Of a stretch of 5,872 bases of DNA, positions 1 through 5,791 are shown one piece after another (position 1 is the first letter of the stretch; each line of letters starts with the position of its first letter). The notes under the pieces were generated by a model that saw only the letters and a program-made list of their open reading frames with translations, did not search any database and was not told the DNA's origin. Made by a program: the position numbers and the translations under genes. The stretch is taken from the NCBI GenBank assembly GCA_021204715.1, contig JAJPYW010000099.1:1-5872 (forward strand). The letters run 5' to 3'. This DNA is from Prevotellaceae bacterium (GTDB lineage Bacteria; Bacteroidota; Bacteroidia; Bacteroidales; Bacteroidaceae).

Positions 1-13
1 TTGAAACCGGGCG

Positions 14-46
14 CAAAGGTACGCATTAACCAAACTATTTTCCAAA
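14..46 (-). promoter_or_regulatory. Leftward Bacteroidetes-type promoter for a gene outside the window
   Basis: Read on the minus strand, there is a TACCTTTG box (plus-strand CAAAGGTA, 14-21) that fits the Bacteroidetes -7 consensus TAnnTTTG. A TTTG element (plus-strand CAAA, 43-46) lies 21 bases upstream of it, and both the sequence and the spacing match the -33/-7 arrangement described for Bacteroides. Only 13 bases remain to the window edge, so the gene it drives starts outside. It implies a gene divergent from the helicase. This is the best-formed promoter in the window. Confidence 0.6.
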
Positions 47-79
47 TAAACAAGCGTATTTCGTTCTTTTTTTAGCACG

Positions 80-105
80 ATTTATATGTTTTATAGCATA
101 TAAAT
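80..105. repeat. Perfect 9-bp AT-rich inverted repeat
   Basis: ATTTATATG (80-88) and CATATAAAT (97-105) are exact reverse complements separated by 8 bases. The stem is almost all A/T, so it would be weak as an RNA hairpin and has no T-tract placed as in a terminator. It lies between two divergent promoters and could be an operator for a dimeric regulator. Chance occurrence in AT-rich DNA is a serious alternative. Confidence 0.35.
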
Positions 106-145
106 GCCTTGAAAGCCCTTCATCGGACTGTTTTCACGCACTGTA

Positions 146-180
146 AAGCATGGAAAAGGAGTTTGTGCATGCTTATTTTT
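146..180 (+). repeat. 7-bp inverted repeat followed by a short T-tract
   Basis: AAGCATG (146-152) pairs exactly with CATGCTT (168-174) across a 15-base loop, and five T bases follow at 176-180. This superficially resembles an intrinsic terminator facing right, but the loop is long, the stem is short and there is no evident rightward transcript upstream to end. It sits 11 bases before the -33 region of the helicase promoter, so a regulatory role is as likely as termination. Confidence 0.25.
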
Positions 181-190
181 CTAAAGGGCG

Positions 191-221
191 TTACGGTTTT
201 AGCCGCTTTTATGTATCTTTG
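191..221 (+). promoter_or_regulatory. Promoter of the DEAD-box helicase gene
   Basis: TATCTTTG at 214-221 matches the TAnnTTTG -7 consensus. A partial -33 match, TTAC at 191-194, lies 19 bases upstream. Transcription would start about four bases past the box, giving a leader of roughly 14 bases before the ATG at 239. No Shine-Dalgarno motif is visible in that leader, as is common in this phylum. Confidence 0.55.
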
Positions 222-238
222 CGGCCAAATAAGCTGTT

Positions 239-1480
239 ATGGATTTTTATGAACTACCACTGAACGACAATGTGCTCGATGCATTGGACGCCATGCGCTT
301 CGAGAAGTGTACCCCCATACAAGAGAAAGCGATTCCCGTGATATTGGAGGGACGCGACTTGATAGGCGTGGCACAGACCGGTACGGGCAAGACCGCCGCC
401 TACCTGCTGCCCATATTGAACGAACTCTCCAAAGGCACTTATCCGGAAGACGCCATAAACTGCGTGGTGATGGCTCCCACCCGGGAGTTAGCCTTGCAGA
501 TAGACCAGCAGATGGAGGGCTTCGGCTACTTCCTGCCGGTGAGCAGCGTGGCCGTGTACGGGGGCAACGACGGCATCTTGTTTGAACAGCAGAAGAAGGG
601 ACTGACATTGGGCGCCGATGTGGTCATCGCCACACCGGGACGCTTGATAGCCCACTTGAGCTTGGGTTATGTGGACCTGTCGCGCGTGTCGTTCTTTGTC
701 TTGGACGAGGCCGACCGCATGCTCGACATGGGCTTCTACGACGACATCATGCAGATTGTGAAATACCTGCCCAAGGAGCGGCAGACGGTCATGTTCTCGG
801 CCACCATGCCCGACAAGATTCAGCAATTGGCAAAGAACATACTGCACGACCCGGTGGAAGTGAAGTTGGCCGTATCCAAGCCGGCCGAGAAGATATTGCA
901 GGCGGCCTACGTTTGCTACGAGAACCAAAAGTTGGGCATTATACGCTCGCTCTTCGCCGACCAAGTGCCCCAGCGGGTGTTGATATTCGCCTCGTCTAAA
1001 CTGAAGGTAAAGGAGGTGGCCAAGGCGTTGAGGCAACTGAAACTGAACGTGGACGAGATGCACTCCGACTTGGAGCAGGCGCAGCGCGAAGAGGTGATGT
1101 ACAAGTTCAAGGCGGGCAAGGTGAACGTGTTGGTGGCAACGGACATCGTGTCGCGCGGCATCGACATAGACGACATCCGCTTGGTGATAAACTACGACGT
1201 GCCCCACGACAACGAAGACTATGTGCACCGCATAGGCCGCACGGCGCGGGCCGACAACGACGGCGTGGCCATTACGTTCATCAACGAGAAGGAGCAATCG
1301 CGCTTCAAGAGTATAGAAAACTTTCTTGGCAAGACCATCTACAAGATACCGTTGCCCGAAGGGTTGGGCGAGATGCCGGCCTACGCGCCGCAAAGGGAAC
1401 ACGCTCCGCACCATCACCACGGCGGACATGGGGGCGGCACGCAGAAGGCGCGCGGGCGCAAACCGTCGGGAAACAAGTAA
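239..1480 (+). CDS. DEAD-box ATP-dependent RNA helicase
   Basis: This complete 413-residue protein is predicted to unwind or remodel short RNA duplexes in the cytoplasm using ATP, with likely roles in ribosome assembly, RNA decay or cold adaptation. All the family motifs are visible in order: the Q motif with CTPIQ (Gln28), motif I AQTGTGKT (45-52), Ia PTRELA (80-85), GG (108-109), Ib TPGR (132-135), II DEAD (156-159), III SAT (187-189), IV around VLIF (247-250), V with ATDIVSRGIDI (300-310) and VI HRIGRTAR (330-337). Both RecA-like lobes are therefore intact. A short basic tail from about 381 holds four consecutive His and a Gly-rich stretch. Length and motifs resemble RhlE-type helicases, but I do not assign a symbol. 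The ATG follows the promoter by a short leader and gives the expected N-terminus just before the Q motif. It converges on the minus-strand cluster with 11 bases between stop codons. Confidence 0.96.
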   Translation: MDFYELPLNDNVLDALDAMRFEKCTPIQEKAIPVILEGRDLIGVAQTGTGKTAAYLLPILNELSKGTYPEDAINCVVMAPTRELALQIDQQMEGFGYFLPVSSVAVYGGNDGILFEQQKKGLTLGADVVIATPGRLIAHLSLGYVDLSRVSFFVLDEADRMLDMGFYDDIMQIVKYLPKERQTVMFSATMPDKIQQLAKNILHDPVEVKLAVSKPAEKILQAAYVCYENQKLGIIRSLFADQVPQRVLIFASSKLKVKEVAKALRQLKLNVDEMHSDLEQAQREEVMYKFKAGKVNVLVATDIVSRGIDIDDIRLVINYDVPHDNEDYVHRIGRTARADNDGVAITFINEKEQSRFKSIENFLGKTIYKIPLPEGLGEMPAYAPQREHAPHHHHGGHGGGTQKARGRKPSGNK

Positions 1481-1491
1481 GGCGTACCGTC

Positions 1492-2301
1492 TTATTTCAA
1501 TATCTCAAGGTGGCTGTCGAAGCCGGCCACCAAGTTCACCAAGTTGCATACGGAGCTTTCGGGGATGCCGAGCGTGGCTTGGTAATGGTAGCCGCGGCTG
1601 TCCACACCAGTAAAGTTCATGTCGGCCAATACCATCTGCTCCAAGAGTTCGGGCGCGAAGACATCGGCGAACATCTTCTTGGTAATGTCTTGGCTGTAGA
1701 GCCGCTCTTTTCCTTCGTAGACGCAGATGTGGATGACGTTGTCGTAATAGACATGGTCCACGCTGATGCCATTGCCCACGTAAGATGTGCGGAATACCTT
1801 CATCTGCGAGGGATTGATGTAGACATAGCCACGGTAGCGTGTGCCGTTGTAAAAGACGACGCTGTCTTTCTGCACCACCTCGGTGACCATCTGGATGGGT
1901 TCCACCCGCCGGTTGCCGGCAAAGGCAAGCGAATCTTCGGGGTCTTCCGACTTGTAGAGCTTCACCACTTCGTCTAAAAGAGAATGGAACCAGAAGGAGT
2001 ATTCCAGCTGGCGGTCTATCTTGTAGGCCGTCACCGTATTCCCGTAGATGTAGATGCTGTCGCCCACGATTTTGAAGGCCATAGGAGAGGTTTGCGCGTC
2101 GGCGTAGTAAAGGGAATCGCCCTGCACCCGCATATAGGCCATGTCGGTCTCCTCGTCCATCCAGATACCTTGCAAGAGGGCTTCGGCTTCGAAATCTTCT
2201 ACCGCTGCGGGCTGTTCCTTTTTGGTTCCGCAAGCGGCTGTCAAGAGCAGGCAACACAGGTTGATGACAAACAGTTTCATGGTAATGGGTTTTGTTTTCA
2301 T
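1492..2301 (-). CDS. Predicted lipoprotein, possibly DUF4738 family
   Basis: This 269-residue protein of unknown function is probably membrane-anchored in the envelope. It has a short basic N-terminus, a hydrophobic core (10-20) and a lipobox-like LTAAC ending at Cys24, so signal peptidase II processing is likely; Thr at -3 is slightly off-consensus. Residues 43-130 look beta-rich and start with a lipocalin-like LxGxW pattern (LQGIW, Trp47). The remaining half, rich in alternating aromatic and polar residues, resembles DUF4738 proteins of Bacteroidales as I recall them, and this family label is tentative. The start at 2301 has GGAG just upstream; an alternative ATG at 2280 (residue 8) would shorten the signal peptide but keep the lipobox. 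It is the last gene of the three-gene cluster, 15 bases after rfbC, which suggests co-transcription. No acidic surface-export signal follows the Cys; the next residues are GTKKEQ. Confidence 0.8.
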   Translation of the reverse strand: MKTKPITMKLFVINLCCLLLTAACGTKKEQPAAVEDFEAEALLQGIWMDEETDMAYMRVQGDSLYYADAQTSPMAFKIVGDSIYIYGNTVTAYKIDRQLEYSFWFHSLLDEVVKLYKSEDPEDSLAFAGNRRVEPIQMVTEVVQKDSVVFYNGTRYRGYVYINPSQMKVFRTSYVGNGISVDHVYYDNVIHICVYEGKERLYSQDITKKMFADVFAPELLEQMVLADMNFTGVDSRGYHYQATLGIPESSVCNLVNLVAGFDSHLEILK

Positions 2302-2316
2302 GACTCCACGCGCGTG

Positions 2317-2865
2317 CTAATCGAAATAGTCGGCATCGGCAAAGGGCACGCCGGCTTTGTCTTTTTCCGATAGTTTCATTTGCTGCGGGGCAACCGGCCA
2401 GTTGATGCCTATCTGCGGGTCGTCGTAATAAATGGAAGCCTCGGCCCAAGGAGCATACACGTTGTCGACCAAGTAAGTGAACACAGCCGTGTCGCTCAAC
2501 ACCAAGAATCCATGGGCAAACCCGCGGGGGATGAAGAGCTGGCGCTTGTTCTCACCGCTCAACTCCGCGCTGACGTGGCGTCCGAAGGTGGGTGAAGAGC
2601 AGCGCAGGTCTACCGCCACATCGAGCACCTTGCCTTGGATTACCCTTACCAACTTGGCCTGGCTCAACGCCCCTTTCTGGTAGTGCAAGCCACGCAGCAC
2701 CCCGTAGGTGGAGCGCGACTGGTTCTCTTGAACGAAATGCACCTCGCCCACGTTGCGGCGGAACTCTTCCTCTTTGTAGACTTCCATGAAATAGCCCCGT
2801 CCGTCGGTGAACACCCGGGGTTCTATCAGCCAAACGCCGTCTATTTCAGTCTGTATGTAGTTCAT
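2317..2865 (-). CDS. rfbC: dTDP-4-dehydrorhamnose 3,5-epimerase
   Basis: RfbC (RmlC) is a cytoplasmic cupin enzyme that converts dTDP-4-dehydro-6-deoxy-D-glucose to dTDP-4-dehydro-L-rhamnose, the third step of dTDP-L-rhamnose synthesis. The 182 residues match the usual family length. Visible family signatures include FxDxRGYFME near 19-28, QEN (46-48), LRGLHYQ (58-63) with the probable catalytic His61, Lys71, VDLR (85-88), FIPRGFAHGF (111-120) with His118, and Tyr131 as the candidate catalytic acid, followed by the YYDDPQIGINWP stretch (146-157). Assignment of individual active-site residues follows known RmlC enzymes. The start is clear because the N-terminus MNYIQTEIDGVWLIEP is typical. It lies 53 bases downstream of the Wzi-like gene on the same strand, and no TAnnTTTG box is seen in that gap. 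The other rfb genes (A, B, D) are not in the window. Confidence 0.96.
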   Translation of the reverse strand: MNYIQTEIDGVWLIEPRVFTDGRGYFMEVYKEEEFRRNVGEVHFVQENQSRSTYGVLRGLHYQKGALSQAKLVRVIQGKVLDVAVDLRCSSPTFGRHVSAELSGENKRQLFIPRGFAHGFLVLSDTAVFTYLVDNVYAPWAEASIYYDDPQIGINWPVAPQQMKLSEKDKAGVPFADADYFD

Positions 2866-2918
2866 AGTTTATAATGTTTTTTATATCTGTCCTTATTTGT
2901 CAAGCAACGCATATATGC

Positions 2919-4355
2919 TTAAAATGTCTTCCTTACTATCAACTGCAGCCCCACGTTGTCGCCGTAGATGTCGCCCGTGTCGAACGCGAAGGACCCGTTG
3001 AAACTCCACCCCTCGCCCCAACGGGGTACGTATGTAAAAGAGGTGTAGAGCGAGAAGTTCTTCAAGATGTCGAGCGTGGGTGCGAAAGGCTTTCCCCACG
3101 TGCGGTTGTGGCTCATCTTGGCGGTGTAGCTCCATTCGGAATTGATTTCCCCGCACCATGCCAAGTGGAAGGCACGCACACGGGTATATTTGAGTGTCAT
3201 GTCGCCGTCTTCGTTGTAGATGGGCGAAGCTATCAGCGGATTGGCTATCATCATGCCCCAGTGAGACCAACCTTGGTAGCAACCGTTGTTGTAGTAGTTG
3301 TCGGCCCCGCCGGTCTTCTGAACCGGACCGCTTCCCTTGTCGTGCATGCCGTGCAGCGGGCCGCTCATGTTGGTGGTCTGCAAGTATTCCACCACCACGC
3401 GCTCGACCGGCGTGAAGTGCTTAAAGCCCAATTCCAACCCCCACAAGCCGTCCCAACCGTTGAGCTTGCCCAAGCCTGAGAAGTCGTCGAAATGGTTCAG
3501 CAAGTATCCGCTGGCTTGTACGGCCTTGCCCCGGTAGGTGAACATCACCTGCTCGCTGCCCAAATAGTTGCCTTGGTACCAAGCCACCTCGCCCGAAGGC
3601 TTCTCGCCGTTGTCTTTGGCCGAACCGGGTACAAGCACGCGCAGGTAATCCTTGAAGGCGTTGCCCAAGTCGGTGGTGGTGCCGTTCTTTTCCATATAGC
3701 CGCCGAACTCGGTGTCCAACACCATCCCCACGTCGAACTGCCACTTTCCTTCGGGCAAGCCTATCCGCATGAAACCCTCCTTGTGGTGGTATTTCACGCT
3801 CTTGGTGTACCAGTAACCCTCGCCCACCTGCTTCTTCAAATAGTTGTTGTCGGTGAACCAACCGTAAGAGACATTGCCCTTGATGGCAAACCGGCGGAAG
3901 AGATAGAGGTATTCGGGTATGCCGACGCGCACTTGCGGAATGGGACGCGCGTTGCCCGACCAAGTCATGTCGCCGCTGGAGAGTTCATTGTCAACCAACG
4001 GCGCCCCCAACTCACGGCTTCCCACATAGAGGCCCAACCACTTGAAACGGATGTCGGCGTAAGCCTGCTGCACGATGAAGGAGACGTCTTTCTTGAAGCT
4101 GTTTCCCACGGCGCCCACCAAGTCCACCTGCTCCTCGAACGACCAGCCGTGTGTTTTATACAAGTGTCCCACCCCGCCACGCACATAGCCGTTGTTGTAA
4201 ATGGAACCCAATCCTTGCCGGTTGCTCACTTGCCAAAGAGGGGTATGGCCGCCCGTGTGCAAGGCAGTACCGAACTCGGCAAAAGCGGAGACCTGTGCCT
4301 TGGCCACAACACATCCTGCCAAAAGGCAGCACATCAAACAAACCGGGAAACGCAT
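2919..4355 (-). CDS. Wzi-family capsule assembly outer-membrane protein
   Basis: This 478-residue protein is predicted to be an outer-membrane beta-barrel of the capsule assembly Wzi family, which in enterobacteria helps attach capsular polysaccharide to the cell surface. The N-terminus is a signal peptide (hydrophobic core 5-18), with likely signal peptidase I cleavage after AKA (18-20). The rest alternates aromatic and polar residues as barrel strands do and ends in Phe, the usual last residue of barrels. Segments such as MTWSGNARPIPQVRVGIP (130-147) and GWSHWGMMIANPLIASPIY (362-380) are typical of Bacteroidetes Wzi-like proteins as I remember them. I chose ATG at 4355 rather than an in-frame TTG at 4361, because it gives a normal signal peptide with Arg at residue 2. 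The signal also contains a perfect lipobox, LAGC (12-15), which leaves processing ambiguous. It is the first gene of the minus-strand cluster, upstream of rfbC. Confidence 0.9.
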   Translation of the reverse strand: MRFPVCLMCCLLAGCVVAKAQVSAFAEFGTALHTGGHTPLWQVSNRQGLGSIYNNGYVRGGVGHLYKTHGWSFEEQVDLVGAVGNSFKKDVSFIVQQAYADIRFKWLGLYVGSRELGAPLVDNELSSGDMTWSGNARPIPQVRVGIPEYLYLFRRFAIKGNVSYGWFTDNNYLKKQVGEGYWYTKSVKYHHKEGFMRIGLPEGKWQFDVGMVLDTEFGGYMEKNGTTTDLGNAFKDYLRVLVPGSAKDNGEKPSGEVAWYQGNYLGSEQVMFTYRGKAVQASGYLLNHFDDFSGLGKLNGWDGLWGLELGFKHFTPVERVVVEYLQTTNMSGPLHGMHDKGSGPVQKTGGADNYYNNGCYQGWSHWGMMIANPLIASPIYNEDGDMTLKYTRVRAFHLAWCGEINSEWSYTAKMSHNRTWGKPFAPTLDILKNFSLYTSFTYVPRWGEGWSFNGSFAFDTGDIYGDNVGLQLIVRKTF

Positions 4356-4418
4356 ATTCAAATCCTACTCTTTTTATCCACACTTTCCGCACACAACCGT
4401 CATGCGGGTAAAGCGGCA

Positions 4419-4448
4419 CAAAAGTAGGAAAAAAAACGATACCACAGA
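4419..4448 (-). promoter_or_regulatory. Promoter of the wzi-like/rfbC/lipoprotein cluster
   Basis: On the minus strand, TACTTTTG (plus-strand CAAAAGTA, 4419-4426) matches the TAnnTTTG -7 consensus. A weak -33 match, TCTG (plus-strand CAGA, 4445-4448), lies 18 bases upstream, slightly short of the usual 19-21. Transcription would start near 4415, leaving a leader of about 60 bases before the ATG at 4355. An A/G-rich run with AGGA lies upstream of the start codon and may help ribosome binding. Confidence 0.5.
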
Positions 4449-4521
4449 TACTCCGGTGCGGTGTTTATAAATTGTTGGCAAGAAAAAGGGACGGGAAACG
4501 GCGATTGTCCGATAAAACCAT

Positions 4522-4529
4522 TAAATTTG
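4522..4529 (+). promoter_or_regulatory. -7 promoter box abutting the HU-like/SPOR gene
   Basis: TAAATTTG fits the TAnnTTTG consensus exactly, but ends only four bases before the ATG at 4534. With the usual start about four bases past the box, the transcript would begin at or next to the start codon. No convincing -33 element is found 19-21 bases upstream; the only nearby TTG (4505-4507) is spaced too closely at 14 bases. The box could also be fortuitous. Confidence 0.4.
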
Positions 4530-4533
4530 CGAC

Positions 4534-5778
4534 ATGATTGAATTGGCAAGGCACATAGCGTTCTTGTTGTTGGAAAACGACTGCGTCATTGTTCCCGGCT
4601 TGGGAGGTTTCGTGGCCTACTACACGCCGGCTACAAGGGTGCCCGAAGAGCATCTTTTCCTTCCTCCCTCGCGCGTGGTGGGCTTCAACAGCCGGTTGAA
4701 GATGAACGACGGCATGTTGGTGCAATCGTACATGGAGGTGTATGGCACCGGCTTCGCCGACGCTGCCAAGATGGTGGAGATGTCCACGCGCCGGTTGCTT
4801 GCCACCCTGCATGAAGAAGGGAAGGCAGACCTGCCCGACATAGGCGAGCTGCACTGCACCATCGACGACACCCTCGACTTCACCCCTTACGACAACAAGT
4901 TGGCCACACCTTATTTATATGGTTTGGACAGTTTCGAGATGAAAGAGTTGGCCGCGGCGGGCAAGGGACTTCCCGTTCAAACAAAGACAAGCTTGCCGGT
5001 GCAAGCCAAAGAGACCGCGGCGCGTAAACCGGTGAAAACAGTGCCCATGGAAACAGTGCGGAAAGAGCGGCATACACCACGTCTGCCCCTCAAGCGGGCT
5101 TACCTGACCAATGCCGCCGCCATGGTAGCTGCCATCGCCCTCTTCTTTCTTATTTCAGTACCGATAGCCAATACAGACATACCCCGGGAAACGAGCCATG
5201 CCCGCCTTATGTCGGGATTGCTGCCCGAAGGGTTGGACAGCCGGTCGCTGCTCGTCACGCCTCTTCCGCTCCAAGCGGATAGAAGTGCATCGGCATCACA
5301 GCAGGACAAGACCACACAGAACGGCAAGACAGCCTCGAAAAGCGTCACGCCCAAGGTGGTCAAGGAGGTGAAAGTAAGTACTCAACCTACTGTATTGGGC
5401 AAAACCGCCACCACCCAGGCAGACAAAGCGGCAAGCGGCACCGCTACCACAAACACTTCAGCTGCTGCCACAAACACTGCCGCCACTGCCACCGGCACGG
5501 CTGCCAATCCCGCCGGAGGTACCAATGGAACGGCTGTAAAAGAGGCTGCCGCACCCGCCTACCATATCATCGTGGCCAGCTTGGGCAAAGAAGAAGATGC
5601 CCGCGCCATGGCCGCACAACTCGTCACGCAAGGCTACACGGACGCCAAGGCCATTATCGGCGACGGCAGGATGCGTGTCTGCCTGCAGTCGTTCACCACG
5701 CAGTCGGAAGCCTACCGTGTATTGTCTCAAGTGCGGCAGAACGAAGCCTTCGAGAACGCTTGGGTATTGAAGAAATAA
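4534..5778 (+). CDS. HU-CCDC81-like and SPOR domain membrane protein
   Basis: This 414-residue protein is predicted to span the inner membrane once. Residues 1-137 resemble the two bacterial HU-CCDC81 domains, an HU-like fold, beginning MIELARHI and ENDCVIVPGLGGFVAYY (14-30), a typical Bacteroidetes start. A basic stretch (159-188) precedes a transmembrane helix at about 189-212, which by the positive-inside rule puts the HU-like part in the cytoplasm. A low-complexity linker rich in Ala, Thr, Gly, Asn and Lys (about 250-340) leads to a C-terminal SPOR domain (342-413: AYHIIVASL, then RVCLQSF and ENAWVLKK). SPOR domains bind peptidoglycan lacking stem peptides at division septa. A role in cell division or envelope organisation is therefore likely, but the HU-like domains have no proven function here. 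The ATG is supported by the conserved N-terminus. The gene is divergent from the wzi-like gene and is followed after 13 bases by a same-strand gene. Confidence 0.9.
   Translation: MIELARHIAFLLLENDCVIVPGLGGFVAYYTPATRVPEEHLFLPPSRVVGFNSRLKMNDGMLVQSYMEVYGTGFADAAKMVEMSTRRLLATLHEEGKADLPDIGELHCTIDDTLDFTPYDNKLATPYLYGLDSFEMKELAAAGKGLPVQTKTSLPVQAKETAARKPVKTVPMETVRKERHTPRLPLKRAYLTNAAAMVAAIALFFLISVPIANTDIPRETSHARLMSGLLPEGLDSRSLLVTPLPLQADRSASASQQDKTTQNGKTASKSVTPKVVKEVKVSTQPTVLGKTATTQADKAASGTATTNTSAAATNTAATATGTAANPAGGTNGTAVKEAAAPAYHIIVASLGKEEDARAMAAQLVTQGYTDAKAIIGDGRMRVCLQSFTTQSEAYRVLSQVRQNEAFENAWVLKK
5404..5553 (+). repeat. Ala/Thr-rich low-complexity linker with 21-bp near-repeat
   Basis: This stretch codes for residues 291-340 of the SPOR protein, which are mostly Ala, Thr, Gly and Asn and probably disordered in the periplasm. 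At the DNA level, CCACAAACACT occurs at 5447-5457 and again at 5468-5478, exactly 21 bases (seven codons) apart. It encodes a TNT core in both copies. Such in-frame repeats can expand or shrink by slippage without breaking the reading frame, so linker length may vary between strains. Confidence 0.6.
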
Positions 5779-5791
5779 AACCTTTACCGGC

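Noticed and set aside
150..281. Small plus-strand reading frame of 43 codons starting ATG at 150 and overlapping the helicase start
   Set aside because: It runs through the helicase promoter box and resembles no protein known to me; it has no ribosome-binding or promoter support of its own.
488..1429. Long minus-strand frame of 313 codons opposite the helicase
   Set aside because: It is a mirror of the real gene: Val/His/Leu-rich composition with no recognisable domain, lying opposite an intact helicase with all motifs.
1505..2449. Minus-strand frame of 314 codons overlapping the lipoprotein gene and rfbC
   Set aside because: It is Arg/Pro/Leu-rich as expected of an off-frame read of GC-rich genes, and it overlaps two well-supported genes in the same direction.
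2866..2918. TTGACA-like sequence and GCATATATGC palindrome between the wzi-like gene and rfbC as a separate promoter or operator
   Set aside because: The primary sigma factor of Bacteroidetes does not use TTGACA/TATAAT, no TAnnTTTG box is present, and a short AT-rich palindrome is likely by chance.
4356..4361. TTG at 4361 as the start of the wzi-like gene
   Set aside because: ATG at 4355 gives a normal signal peptide and needs no rare start codon; the upstream start adds only two residues.
3492..4427. Long plus-strand frame of 311 codons opposite the wzi-like gene
   Set aside because: The opposite strand encodes a coherent signal peptide and beta-barrel ending in Phe; this frame has low-information composition and no promoter.
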